Made by a program: the position numbers and the translations under genes. From positions 24,618-88,617 of the forward strand of contig NZ_FCOU01000011.1 in assembly GCF_900046475.1 (NCBI RefSeq): a stretch of 64,000 nucleotides of DNA. Direction: 5' to 3'. The DNA comes from Collinsella ihumii. Its GTDB lineage: Bacteria > Actinomycetota > Coriobacteriia > Coriobacteriales > Coriobacteriaceae. Of the stretch, positions 29,019-37,289 are shown in pieces. Each line of letters begins with the position of its first letter. Position 1 is the first letter of the stretch. Below the pieces are notes generated by a model, which was not told the origin of the DNA, made no database searches, and saw only the letters and a program-made list of their open reading frames with translations.

Positions 29019-29780
29019 CTAGCGCCCGTCCTGCCCGACTGCGGCGCAGATGATGTTCGCTGCGTCCGCGAGCTCGGGCGGGATGGACTCGGTGATGACG
29101 GTCGCATCGTCGAAGTCGGCGAAGGCGACCGGGGAGACGACGGAGAACTTGCTGGAATCGCAGAGCACGAAGGGGCGCAGGGTGCGCGAGAGCGCGATGC
29201 TCTTCACGACCGCCTCGCCGGTTTCGGGCGTGGTGAAGCCTTCGTCCGGCGTGGCGCCGTTCGTGCCGAAAAAGCCGATGGTGAAGCGGTAGCGGCGCAG
29301 CGCCTCGACCGTCTGCTCGCCCACAAGGGCCTCGGTGACCTGCTTGAGCTCCCCTGCCGGCACGAGCACGCGGCAGCCTTTGACGAGCAGCGCATGGGCG
29401 TTGGCGATGGAGTTGGTGAGGTAGGTGGCGTGCGTCTCCGTGATGAAATCGACGAGGCGCTCGGTCGTGGAGCCGGAGTCGATGTAGACGAAATCGTCGG
29501 GACTGATCAGCGAGGCGGCGCGGCGCGCGATCGCCGTCTTGGCCTCGGTGTTGACGCCATGCCGCTCGTTGACGGATTGATCGGACGCGACAACGGTGCG
29601 CGCGACGGCGGTGGCGCCGCCGTGCACCTTCACGATACGGCCCATCTGGGCAAGACGGGTCAGATCGCGGCGCACCGTGGATTCAGAGGCGTCCAGACGC
29701 TCCATCAGCTCGTTTGCCGTCATGGACCCATGCTCGTTGACCAGGTTGACGATGGTTTGAAGACGATCTTCCGCAAGCAT
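29019..29780 (-). CDS. fruR: DeoR-family transcriptional regulator of the fructose operon
   Basis: 253 residues: N-terminal DeoR HTH (RLQTIVNLVNEHGSMTANEL, then DASESTVRRDLTRLAQMGRI, followed by KVHGGA) and a C-terminal sugar-phosphate-binding DeoRC domain (about 75-235) containing FVYIDSGSTTERLVDFI and FFGTNGATPDEGFTTP. In related operons FruR represses fruRKA and is released by fructose 1-phosphate. It is the first gene here, and a dense set of GTTCA/TGAAC half-sites directly upstream supports autoregulation. Confidence 0.9.
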   Translation of the reverse strand: MLAEDRLQTIVNLVNEHGSMTANELMERLDASESTVRRDLTRLAQMGRIVKVHGGATAVARTVVASDQSVNERHGVNTEAKTAIARRAASLISPDDFVYIDSGSTTERLVDFITETHATYLTNSIANAHALLVKGCRVLVPAGELKQVTEALVGEQTVEALRRYRFTIGFFGTNGATPDEGFTTPETGEAVVKSIALSRTLRPFVLCDSSKFSVVSPVAFADFDDATVITESIPPELADAANIICAAVGQDGR

Positions 29781-29825
29781 CTGCGCTCCTCTCTATCGTG
29801 TCCAGCGAATGGCATCAAAACCATT

Positions 29826-29940
29826 CAAAAACATTCTAATTCGTTCACAACGAGAGCTTAGCACCAGAACCGTTCACTATCGGTCAAAATCGTTCATCGT
29901 ACGTGAACGGTCGATTTCTCCAGGTGAACGGTTTTGAACG
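29826..29940. promoter_or_regulatory. FruR operator cluster
   Basis: At least six copies of the half-site CGTTCA or its complement: 29842, 29871, 29891, 29903 (complement), 29924 (complement) and 29934 (complement), plus looser copies (GGTCAAAAT near 29882, CCATTCA near 29821). The 29891-29909 pair forms CGTTCA-N7-TGAACG. They sit 45-160 bp upstream of fruR, as expected for a DeoR-type repressor. Confidence 0.7.
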
Positions 29941-29954
29941 TCTCTGACCGATTT

Positions 29955-30024
29955 TGGTGCAAATTGGGGACGTACCTTGCGCGTGCATTCATGCACGCGC
30001 AAGGTACGTCCCCAATTTGCACCA
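29955..30024. repeat. 70-bp perfect palindrome (family B)
   Basis: Two 34-nt arms are exactly complementary around a two-base TC loop; the arms contain AAATTGGGGACGTACCTT and GCGCGTGCAT. It lies between the FruR operators and azlC. A related element with the same GGGGACGTACCTT core is at 41411-41504. Confidence 0.92.
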
Positions 30025-30124
30025 CGTCATCGGCCCCGGCAGCGTCCGACCCCAACGGCGCACCGCTTGCGCTATCCTTGTTCTTCGTATGCAACCCAAC
30101 CGTATGGAAGGCAGGCGAATCCCC

Positions 30125-30871
30125 GTGACGAGACCCGGCACCAAGACCGCTGCGTTCAAGCAGGCCCTGCCGCTGTGCGTCCCCATCATGGCGGGCTTCG
30201 TCTTCCTCGGCATCACGTGCGGCGTGTACTCGAGCTCGCTCGGGCTGCCCTGGTGGATGCCGACGCTCATGTCCATCGCCATCTTCGGCGGCTCGGCGGA
30301 GTTCGTCGTCGCGTCCATGCTGCCGGGCGCGTTCGACCCGCTCACCGCCTTCCTCGTCGTCCTCGTGGTGCAGGCGCGCCACCTGTTCTACGGTCTGTCC
30401 ATGCTCGAGCCGTTTCGCGGCATGGGCAAGAAGAAGCCCTACCTGATCTACGCCATGTGCGACGAATCGTTCTCCATCAACTATTCGGCCCACGTGCCCG
30501 CCTCGATCGATCGCGGCTGGTTCATGACGTTCGTGAGCCTGCTCAACCAGGGCTCCTGGGTCGTCGGGTGCACGCTCGGCGGCATCTTCGGCAGCATGAT
30601 CCCCTTGCATGTCCAGGGCATCTCGTTCGCCATGACGGCCCTGTTCGTCGTCATCTTCATGGACCAGTGGCTCTCCGAGCCGAGCCACGCGAGCTCGCTG
30701 ACCGGCCTTGCCGCCACGGCGCTCGCCCTCATGGTCTTCGGACCCGACAGCTTCTTGATCCCCGCCATGGTCCTCATCCTGGTCGTGGTCACCGCGGCGC
30801 GCGCCAAGCTGGAGCCCGTGTACGGCGATGCGGGCGAGGCGGGCGACGATTCGGAGGGTGAGTGCGCATGA
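30125..30871 (+). CDS. azlC: AzlC-family branched-chain amino acid exporter subunit
   Basis: 248 residues with about five to seven membrane spans. AzlC features: ALPLCVPIMAGFVFLGITCG near the start, FGGSAEFVVASML, and QARHLFYGLSMLEPF. GTG at 30125 preceded by GAAGGCAGG is preferred; in-frame ATGs 21 and 36 nt upstream are possible. AzlC with AzlD exports branched-chain amino acids or analogues (4-azaleucine resistance). azlD overlaps its stop (ATGA). Confidence 0.92.
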   Translation: MTRPGTKTAAFKQALPLCVPIMAGFVFLGITCGVYSSSLGLPWWMPTLMSIAIFGGSAEFVVASMLPGAFDPLTAFLVVLVVQARHLFYGLSMLEPFRGMGKKKPYLIYAMCDESFSINYSAHVPASIDRGWFMTFVSLLNQGSWVVGCTLGGIFGSMIPLHVQGISFAMTALFVVIFMDQWLSEPSHASSLTGLAATALALMVFGPDSFLIPAMVLILVVVTAARAKLEPVYGDAGEAGDDSEGECA

Positions 30872-31191
30872 CGGTCATCCAGCAGATCATCACCGTGCTC
30901 GTGGCAGGCGCCGCAACCGTCCTCACCCGCTTTCTGCCGTTCGCGGCGTTTAGGCACGGCGCCCCGCGCTACATCCGCTACCTCGGCGACGTGCTGCCCG
31001 GGGCGGTCTTCGGCCTGCTCGTGGTCTACTGCGTGAAAGACGTCGACGTCATGGGAGGCTATCACGGCGCGCCCGAGGCCATCGGCATCCTCATCACCGC
31101 GCTTTCCTACCTGTGGCGCCGCGACATGCTGACGTCCATCCTCGCGGGCACCCTGTCCTATATGGTCCTCGTCAATCTCGTATTCGTCTGA
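30868..31191 (+). CDS. azlD: AzlD-family branched-chain amino acid exporter subunit
   Basis: 107 residues, four hydrophobic spans, with the AzlD sequence VLTRFLPFAAFRHGAPRYIR and YLGDVLPGAVFGLLVVYC. It starts at the ATG overlapping the azlC stop and is itself overlapped by the next gene (TGATG), so a coupled three-gene unit is likely. It is the small partner needed for AzlC function. Confidence 0.92.
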   Translation: MTVIQQIITVLVAGAATVLTRFLPFAAFRHGAPRYIRYLGDVLPGAVFGLLVVYCVKDVDVMGGYHGAPEAIGILITALSYLWRRDMLTSILAGTLSYMVLVNLVFV

Positions 31192-32036
31192 TGCGGGCGG
31201 CACGCGCAGCCCGCCTTGAGGAGATGACCGTCTTGCACATCGATCGCACGCGCGCCCTCGAGGCGTTCAACAGCTACGTCGCGCCCTACGACGCGGGCAA
31301 TCCCCGCATCGCACTCAAGGTGGCGCACACCCTGCGCGTCGCGGACGTGTGCGATGCCATCGCACGCGACGAGGGCTTGGGCGACGAGGGCTGCGACCTC
31401 GCGTGGCTGTGCGGCCTGCTGCACGACCTCGGCCGTTTTGAGCAGCTGCGCCGATGGGACACCTTTGACGACTCCTGCAGCGCCAGCCATGCCGCGCTCG
31501 GCGTGCGCGAGCTGTTCGAGAGCGGCCCCGAGGCCGCGGGCAGCATCCGGCGCTTTAGCCCCTCGTCCGAGGAGGACGACCTCATTCGCGAGGCCGTCGG
31601 GCAGCACAGCGCACTGCGCGTGGACGATCGCCTCGATGCGCGCACGCGGCTGTTCTGCGACCTCGTGCGCGACGCCGACAAGATCGACATCCTGCGCGTG
31701 GCGAGCGAGAGCAGCGTGCAGACGATTCTGGGCATCGACGAGCACGCGTTTTTGGACAGCAGCATCTCGGACGGCGCGCGGCGCGCCTTTGCCGAGCGCC
31801 GCTGCGTGGCGCGCTCCGAGCGCACCGAGCCCGCCGACTTCCTCGTCGGGCTCATGGGGTTCATCTTCGAGCTCAGGTTTGCCGCGAGCCTCCGCCTCGT
31901 GCGCGAGCAGGGCTACCTGTACCGCATCCTCGACAACCCCTTCGGGCTCGGGCGCCCCTTTGCCGATCCTGCGACGCAGAAGACGTGGGAGCGCATGTGC
32001 GCCGAGATGAGGGAACTGGTCGAGAAGGACGCCTGA
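31191..32036 (+). CDS. HD-domain phosphohydrolase
   Basis: 281 residues. HD-superfamily metal residues: H46 in VAHTLRVADV, H78-D79 in CGLLHDLGRFEQLRRWDTFD, and a later Asp in RDADKIDILRV. This pattern fits metal-dependent phosphohydrolases acting on nucleotides or related phosphate esters; no second catalytic or ACT domain is visible. The start overlaps the azlD stop; an ATG eleven codons on has GAGGAG immediately adjacent with no spacing, and a TTG four codons further is better spaced. Why it is coupled to an amino-acid exporter is not known. Confidence 0.8.
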   Translation: MRAARAARLEEMTVLHIDRTRALEAFNSYVAPYDAGNPRIALKVAHTLRVADVCDAIARDEGLGDEGCDLAWLCGLLHDLGRFEQLRRWDTFDDSCSASHAALGVRELFESGPEAAGSIRRFSPSSEEDDLIREAVGQHSALRVDDRLDARTRLFCDLVRDADKIDILRVASESSVQTILGIDEHAFLDSSISDGARRAFAERRCVARSERTEPADFLVGLMGFIFELRFAASLRLVREQGYLYRILDNPFGLGRPFADPATQKTWERMCAEMRELVEKDA

Positions 32037-32050
32037 CACCCTCGGCGGAA

Positions 32051-32083
32051 CGGGTTGAAACGAACCCGTCCCCAACCGACCCC
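32051..32083 (-). repeat. Family A repeat unit (partial)
   Basis: The complement of the 35-nt ATGGGTT-type unit, here CGGGTTGAAACGAACCCGTC followed by CCCAACCGACCCC, with one end altered. It lies directly beside a family D palindrome. Confidence 0.75.
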
Positions 32084-32085
32084 TA

Positions 32086-32185
32086 AATACCCGCTAAGTG
32101 TACCCAGCAAGTGTACCCAGAAGCAGCAGTGAGGGCCCTCTGAGAACGATCTCACTCGCACTTCTGGGTACAGTTAGCGGGTATT
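32086..32185. repeat. Palindrome with ACCCGCTAA/TTAGCGGGT ends (family D)
   Basis: Imperfect 100-bp inverted repeat. The outer AATACCCGCTAA pairs with TTAGCGGGTATT; the inner CTGGGTAC and CAGTGAG blocks also pair. The left arm contains an extra 13-bp tandem copy (AAGTGTACCCAGC). Lies between two convergent genes. Second member at 61841-61936. Confidence 0.8.
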
Positions 32186-32213
32186 ACACCCCATGTGCAC
32201 CGTGGACAGCCCA

Positions 32214-33408
32214 TCAGGCAAGTGCGTCGATCAGGGCCTCGGCCACCTCGATGCAGTCGCCGACCACCTTGTAGTGCGCCGCGCCGAATATGGGGGCCTC
32301 GGCGTCCTCGTTGACGGCGATGACGGTCTGCGCCCCTCCGATACCGGCCAGATGCTGGATGGCGCCGGACACCCCGAGGCTCACCAGCAGCTTTGGCGCC
32401 ACCGAGACGCCCGTCTGCCCCACCTGATGCGGGTACTCCAGCCAGCCCGCCTCCACGAGCGGGCGCGTGCAACCGAGCTCCGCCCCGAGCGCGTCGGCGA
32501 GCCTGCGGGCGACCGCGAGGTTCTTCTTGGACCCGATGCCCCGGCCCACGACCACCAGGCGCTCCGCATCGGCGATCGAGCGGCCAGCGCCCACCGGCTC
32601 CGCGTCCACAACGCGCACGCGCGGCGCCACGGACGCATCGAGCGTCACGTACCTGATCTCGCCCGCGCGGGTCTCGTCTGCCGCGGGTGCGGCGAAGATA
32701 CCGGGCCTCACCGTCGCCATCTGCGGACGATGGGCCGGGCACACGATCGTGGCCATGAGGTTTCCGCCGAACGCGGGCCTCGTCTGCTGCAGCAGGCCGG
32801 TTTCCGGATCCATCGCGAGCACCGTGCAGTCGGCCGTGAGCCCGGTCTTGAGGCGTACCGCCACGCCGGGCGCCAGCTCGCGCCCGAATGCCGTGGCGCC
32901 GTACAGGATGACCTCCGGCCGGAAGGCGCGTGCCAGATCGCAGATCCAGTGCGCGAACACCTCGGCGTCCGGGCGGGCAAGGCGCGCATCGCGGCAGACG
33001 AGCACCTCGTCGGCACCGGCGGCGACGAGGTGCCGCGGTACGGGTCGTGATGATCGTCGGCGTCTGTCCTGGATACAAGAGTGGCTGGTGATAAGAGAGA
33101 GGCGAGCGCGCGCGCGGGAGCAGCTGGAAGGCGACGTCCATGACATGACCGTCGGCATCCACCTGCGCGAACACCCATATGTCCCGATAGCTCGCCAGCT
33201 CCTGCGCATCCGCGGCGCCATCCTTGGCGATCGAGATGGCGTCGACCGGGCACGCGTCGACGCAGGAACCGCAGAACACGCAGGCGTCGCTCACCTGTGC
33301 GAACTTGCGCGGACCTTCCCATACCAGCTTGAGCGCGGACGACGCGCACGCCTTCACGCAGCGGCCGCATCCGATGCACCGCTCGCGATCGATCGTAAGC
33401 CCGCTCAT
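32214..33408 (-). pseudogene. Ferredoxin-EtfA fusion (LctC-like electron transfer flavoprotein alpha), frameshifted
   Basis: The N-terminal part, read from the ATG at 33408 (GGAGGG site, overlapping the EtfB stop), holds two 4Fe-4S motifs: CIGCGRCVKACA and CVFCGSCVDACP, then the start of an EtfA domain ending at AFQLL. The rest of EtfA (HLVAAGADEVLV, the FAD-binding GAGRSIADAERLVVVGRGIG, KKNLAVARRLADAL, TGVSVAPKLLVSLGVSGAIQ) continues in a different frame to 32214. The frames cross in or near a GC-alternating tract at 33106-33116; adding one CG unit would rejoin them, although the 25 residues after the joint do not look native. The spacing between conserved blocks is normal. Either a real inactivating shift or a sequencing error. 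Confidence 0.75.
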
Positions 33409-34205
33409 CGACATCCCTCCTCGATCAACGCCGCGAGAGCCGCCGCCTGCTCGGCGGGAGAGCCCTCGATGGCGACCGCCTCCTGCGAGCGCTCGGGAAC
33501 AAACGACCGCACGACCTGGGTGGGCGAGCCCGCAAGCCCCGTCCGCGACGTGTCGGCGTCGACGTCGGCGGCCGTCTTGACCGCAACGGGCGCTGCTTCC
33601 GCCGCCAGCACGCCCGGGATGCTCGGCATCCTCAGCTGCGCCGCGTCCTTGGCGACCGTGATGACCGCGGGGAGATCGACCTCGACGGTCTCGCGACCCC
33701 CGTCGCACGCGCGCCTCGCCCACAGGATGCGCCCACAGACCACCGGCTGCTCCTGCACATCGGTGATGCAGGGCATCTCGAATGCGCCGGCGAGCTCCGG
33801 GCCGATCTGCGCCGTGTCGCCGTCGACGGCCATCTTGCCGCACACGATCAGGTCGACCGCCTCATCGAGCTGGGAGATTCCGCAGCTCAGGGCATAGGTC
33901 GTCGCCAGCGTGTCCGCGCCCGCGAACGCGCGGTCGGAAAGCAGCAGGGCGTCGTCGGCACCGCGCGCAATGCAGTCGCGCAGAAGCCGCTCGGTATCGG
34001 GGATTCCCATGGACATGACGCTCACCCGAGTGCGCTCGCCCGCAGCGGAGCGCGCGTCCTTGATCGCCAGCGCGACCTCGAGCGCCGTGGCGTCGAACGG
34101 GTTGATGACCGATGCGCGGCCGTCGCGCACGATCGTATGGGTTTCCGGGTCCATCTTGACCTCCGTGGTCGAGGGGACCGCCTTGACGCACACCACGATA
34201 TGCAT
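33405..34205 (-). CDS. etfB: Electron transfer flavoprotein beta subunit (LctB-like)
   Basis: 266 residues with EtfB features: MHIVVCVKAVPSTTEVKMDP at the N-terminus, NPFDATALEVALAIKD, the LIVCGKMAVDGDTAQIGPELA signature and LPAVITVAKDAAQLRMPSI. It partners EtfA to pass electrons from an FAD dehydrogenase; in bifurcating ETFs EtfB binds NADH and the bifurcating FAD sits in the pair. It begins about 5 nt before the stop of the dehydrogenase gene and overlaps the EtfA gene (ATGA). Confidence 0.9.
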   Translation of the reverse strand: MHIVVCVKAVPSTTEVKMDPETHTIVRDGRASVINPFDATALEVALAIKDARSAAGERTRVSVMSMGIPDTERLLRDCIARGADDALLLSDRAFAGADTLATTYALSCGISQLDEAVDLIVCGKMAVDGDTAQIGPELAGAFEMPCITDVQEQPVVCGRILWARRACDGGRETVEVDLPAVITVAKDAAQLRMPSIPGVLAAEAAPVAVKTAADVDADTSRTGLAGSPTQVVRSFVPERSQEAVAIEGSPAEQAAALAALIEEGCR

Positions 34206-34209
34206 GGCC

Positions 34210-35799
34210 TCACGCACCTCCTTCGCATAGATGCGGATCGAACAGGTTGCCGCGCCCCAGCTGGCAGAAGGGATCGAGCGCGAGCTTCACGCGCGCCATC
34301 TCGCGCACGTGGTCCTCGCCGTACATGGCGACAAGGAAGTCGCGCTTGAGCTTGCCGACGCCATGCTCCGCCGAGACGGCGCCGCCCATGGCACTGACCT
34401 GCGCCGCCCATGCGCCGAAGAGCTCCTTGCCCGCCTCATAGTCGGCCATGGAGCGCGGCAGCACGTTGACGTGCAGGTGGTTGTTGCCGATATGGCCCCA
34501 TGCCGCCGACTCGAGGCCCGCCTCGGCAAGGCCGGTCCGGTAGAGCTCGATGACGTCGCGCAGCCGGTCGTCGGGCACCGACATGTCACTGCCGAGCTTG
34601 GTGATGCGCGCGTCGGTGCGCCGGCGCTCGTCGATGAGCATGTTGACGCTCTCGGGGACCGCGTGCCTGAAGAAGCGCTGCGTCTCGCGGTCGGTGTCGG
34701 TGCGCGCGACCCAGGTGCGCTCCGCGCTGCCGCCTTGCTCGTCCAGCACGTTGCGCAGACGGGCCAGGTCGGCCAGCGCCTGAGATTCGCCATCGCAGGC
34801 GAGCTCGACGTACACGCAGCAGCCCCACGCGTCGTCGAGGGCGGGCAGCGACGAAAAGGCGGTGCTCGCCGTGCGCTGGCGGCGCAGGATGTTCAGCGCC
34901 TGCGCGTCGAAGTACTCGAACGCCGCGGCGTCGCTGAGTGCGGGGCGCGCCGCGACCGTGAAGTCGACGGCCTGCGCCTCGTCGGCAAAAAAGCAGCTCA
35001 CACCCCACGTGACGGTCGGAACCGGCATGAGCGCCACCTCGAGCTCGCTGATGACGCCGAGCGAGCCGTCCGACCCGATGAACAGGTCGACGGCATCCAT
35101 GTCGTCCTCGACGAAATAACCCGAGGCGTTTTTGGTGCTCGGCATGGTATAGGTGGGCAGGTCCAGCTCGATGGCGCGCCCGCCCTCGGTCGTCAGCACG
35201 AGGTGCCGGCCGGTCGCGCGCACCGCCCCGCGGGGCAGGTCGAGCACGTCACCGTTCGCGAGCACCACGCGCAGCGCGCTTATGTGCGGGCGCATCGGGC
35301 CGTAGCGGTAGCTGCGTGCGCCGGAGGCGTTGCAGGCGGCCATGCCGCCCATGCAGGCCGAGATCTCGGTGGGATCGGTGGCGAAGAACTGCTCGGGCCC
35401 GTCGTACATGTGCTTGAGGACGGCGAGGCTCTCGCGGTCCCACCCGTCGGTGGGTAGCGTCTTGTTCGCCAGATGGCGGCGAAGCTCGGACAGGATCACG
35501 CCCGGCTGCATGCGCAGATAGTAGGTCCCCGCGTCGTCTCGACGAAGGCCCAGGTATCTATTTGCCCGCGAGAGGTTCATGATGTGGCCGCCCGCGGGAA
35601 CGGCGCCCGCCGCGAGACCGGTGCGCGCGCCCTGCACCGTCACCGGGACGTGCTCGGACGCGGCCGCAATGCTCGTCAGCACCTCGCGGATCTCCTGCTC
35701 ATCGCGCGGAAACGAGATCGATTGCGCGTCGCCCGTGCTGCGCGACTCGTCGCGCAGATACGCCTCGTATTCGGCCGTCATCGGTTTTATGTCCACCAT
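34210..35799 (-). CDS. FAD-binding oxidase, D-lactate dehydrogenase LctD type
   Basis: 529 residues. N-terminal PCMH-type FAD domain (EHVPVTVQGARTGLAAGAVP, IMNLSRANRYLGL, ACMGGMAACNASGARSYRYG, FIGSDGSLGVISELEVALMP) and a C-terminal FAD-linked oxidase cap with HIGNNHLHVNVLP and GGAVSAEHGVGKLKRDFL. Start at 35799, preceded by AAAGG. In Acetobacterium and relatives, LctD with LctB and LctC (EtfB and ferredoxin-EtfA) oxidises lactate with NAD by flavin-based electron confurcation. The same three genes are clustered here in the order dehydrogenase-EtfB-EtfA. Substrate could alternatively be glycolate or another 2-hydroxyacid. Confidence 0.85.
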   Translation of the reverse strand: MVDIKPMTAEYEAYLRDESRSTGDAQSISFPRDEQEIREVLTSIAAASEHVPVTVQGARTGLAAGAVPAGGHIMNLSRANRYLGLRRDDAGTYYLRMQPGVILSELRRHLANKTLPTDGWDRESLAVLKHMYDGPEQFFATDPTEISACMGGMAACNASGARSYRYGPMRPHISALRVVLANGDVLDLPRGAVRATGRHLVLTTEGGRAIELDLPTYTMPSTKNASGYFVEDDMDAVDLFIGSDGSLGVISELEVALMPVPTVTWGVSCFFADEAQAVDFTVAARPALSDAAAFEYFDAQALNILRRQRTASTAFSSLPALDDAWGCCVYVELACDGESQALADLARLRNVLDEQGGSAERTWVARTDTDRETQRFFRHAVPESVNMLIDERRRTDARITKLGSDMSVPDDRLRDVIELYRTGLAEAGLESAAWGHIGNNHLHVNVLPRSMADYEAGKELFGAWAAQVSAMGGAVSAEHGVGKLKRDFLVAMYGEDHVREMARVKLALDPFCQLGRGNLFDPHLCEGGA

Positions 35800-35811
35800 G
35801 GGCGCACCTTT

Positions 35812-35847
35812 CTTTACTGAGGTAAAGTGGCAGTGCCCTCGATTATA
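35812..35847 (-). promoter_or_regulatory. Promoter and candidate operator of the lactate dehydrogenase operon
   Basis: On the minus strand a perfect TATAAT (35842-35847) lies about 45 nt upstream of the dehydrogenase start. Just downstream is a perfect 6-bp inverted repeat, CTTTACTGAGGTAAAG (35812-35827), overlapping the expected transcription start, a common place for a repressor. Further upstream GTTCCACAACAGAAC is a second short palindrome. No regulator gene is adjacent. Confidence 0.55.
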
Positions 35848-36064
35848 TGAAACGCCGAGGTGGGTTCTGTTGTGGAACGCAATTATGACAAGTGCGTGAA
35901 CAGCGCATTTTCTATGCAAAACAGAATCTTTTACTAATAGTCACGCCGTCTACCAGCGCGTTTGGGCGATCTGTCGGATGCGCGTCGGAAGCGGGGCAAG
36001 AAGCGGCTGCTAGGCTGGGCGCGCTGCTTGCTGCGCGACCGCGCGCCCACGTGAAGGAGGCCCC

Positions 36065-36262
36065 ATGGCTCTGTATCTGCCGAAACAGCACATCGTGATC
36101 GACGTCGTGGACGACCCGTGCTCCTCTCCGGTCGATCCGGATGCGTTTCCCGGTCTGACGGTCGTGCCGGTCACCTGCGACGAACTCGCACATCCCGAGC
36201 TCATATCGGAGATCTGCGGCCTGCAGTTTCCGCACGTGGCCGCGCCCGCGCAGCAAGCCTGA
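36065..36262 (+). CDS. Hypothetical 65-residue protein
   Basis: Short soluble protein beginning MALYLPKQHIVIDVVDDPCS with GAAGGAGG well placed before the ATG. It has three Cys residues but no recognised metal motif, a Pro-rich middle and no membrane segment. The good ribosome site argues for a real gene; family unknown. A family A repeat begins at its stop codon. Confidence 0.5.
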   Translation: MALYLPKQHIVIDVVDDPCSSPVDPDAFPGLTVVPVTCDELAHPELISEICGLQFPHVAAPAQQA

Positions 36263-36296
36263 TGGGTTGGCTGGGGACGGGTTCGTTTCAACCCAT
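36262..36296 (+). repeat. Family A repeat unit
   Basis: Full 35-nt unit with ATGGGTT and AACCCAT ends and core GGCTGGGGACGGGTTCGTTT, one base different from the commonest core. Starts at the last base of the 65-residue gene's stop. Confidence 0.85.
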
Positions 36297-36323
36297 CGAT
36301 CGTCGCCGCCCCTCGTCATTTGC

Positions 36324-36377
36324 TACTATTCCATAGTCGTGAAGATCCCGCCTCCGGCACGATCGGGGGCGTTTTTT
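36324..36377 (+). promoter_or_regulatory. Extended -10 promoter and early terminator-like hairpin upstream of the DUF554 gene
   Basis: TGCTACTAT forms an extended -10 (hexamer 36324-36329). About 20 nt later an 8-bp stem (36349-36356 with 36364-36371, one wobble) runs into TTTTTT. The coding start is a further 100 nt away, so transcription of the gene may be attenuated in the leader. Confidence 0.5.
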
Positions 36378-36474
36378 CTGGAAACTGCCGATCGACGCCT
36401 TCCGAGCCCACCGCGAGAGACCGGCTCGAATAAGGACCGACCGGCATCCCCCACAACTGCAGGAGGTCGTCGGC

Positions 36475-37194
36475 GTGATCGGACTGGGAACGCTCATCAA
36501 CGTAGCGTGCATCCTCGCCGGCGGCGTCGCGGGCCTTTTCGGCAGGCGCCTTCTGGTCCCCCGCGTGCAGGAGACCCTCATGAAGGCGACGGGGCTATGC
36601 GTCATCTTCGTCGGTCTCGCCGGCACGCTCGAGGAAATGCTCACCGTGAAAGACGGCGCCCTTACCAGCGGGGGAACCGCCATGATGATCGTCTCGTTCG
36701 CCGTCGGCTCTGCCATCGGCGAGCTCATCGACCTCGACAGCCGCTTTGTTCGACTCGGCAAATGGCTCAAGGAAAAGACCGGGAGCGAAGGCGACGCGGG
36801 ATTCGTCAACGGGTTCGTGAACGCATCGCTGGCGGTCAGCATCGGGGCCATGGCAATCGTCGGCGCCATCCAAGACGGCATCGCGGGCGACTGGGGCACG
36901 CTTGCCTTGAAGGGCGCACTCGATGCCGTCATCGTCTGCGTGATGAGCGCCTCGTTTGGGAGGGGCTGCCTGTTCTCGGCGCTGCCCGTGGCGGTCATCC
37001 AGGGCTCCATCACCCTGCTTGCCCAGCCCATCCGCCCCATCATGACCGAGGCGGCGCTTTCCAACCTCTCGCTCGTAGGGTCCATGATCATCTTCTGCGT
37101 GGGCGTGAACCTCATCTGGAAGGGCACGTTCAAGCCGGCGAACATGCTGCCCGCCGTGGTGATCGCCGTCATCTGGGCGCTCGTGGTGCCATAG
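36475..37194 (+). CDS. DUF554 family membrane protein
   Basis: 239 residues with six to seven hydrophobic spans, GTG start with CAGGAGG upstream. Family markers: GLGTLINVACILAGGVAGLF at the start, FVNGFVNASLAVSIGAMAIV and the ALKGALDAVIVCVMSASFGR segment, as in YdfK/YqgA of Bacillus and E. coli. Function is unknown; proposed to be a transporter-like protein. The leader carries a terminator-like hairpin. Confidence 0.88.
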   Translation: MIGLGTLINVACILAGGVAGLFGRRLLVPRVQETLMKATGLCVIFVGLAGTLEEMLTVKDGALTSGGTAMMIVSFAVGSAIGELIDLDSRFVRLGKWLKEKTGSEGDAGFVNGFVNASLAVSIGAMAIVGAIQDGIAGDWGTLALKGALDAVIVCVMSASFGRGCLFSALPVAVIQGSITLLAQPIRPIMTEAALSNLSLVGSMIIFCVGVNLIWKGTFKPANMLPAVVIAVIWALVVP

Positions 37195-37289
37195 GGAAAC
37201 ACTGATGGGGACCGCCGATAATCGATTGATTTCGCGCCGGGTTCCCCTGTGGTGGGCGCCCGGCGCGAAGTGAACTGGCCAGCGGTTAA

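Noticed and set aside
32152..33843. A single 563-codon minus-strand frame crossing the EtfB and EtfA genes
   Set aside because: Only its middle part (the ferredoxin domain) is real; the rest is out of frame with the conserved EtfB and EtfA sequences. It was used to define the frameshift instead.
37232..37267. GCGCCGGG/CCCGGCGC hairpin between the DUF554 and deformylase-like genes as a terminator
   Set aside because: Arms are short with a long loop and no T run on either strand; it may be bidirectional, but evidence is too weak to list.
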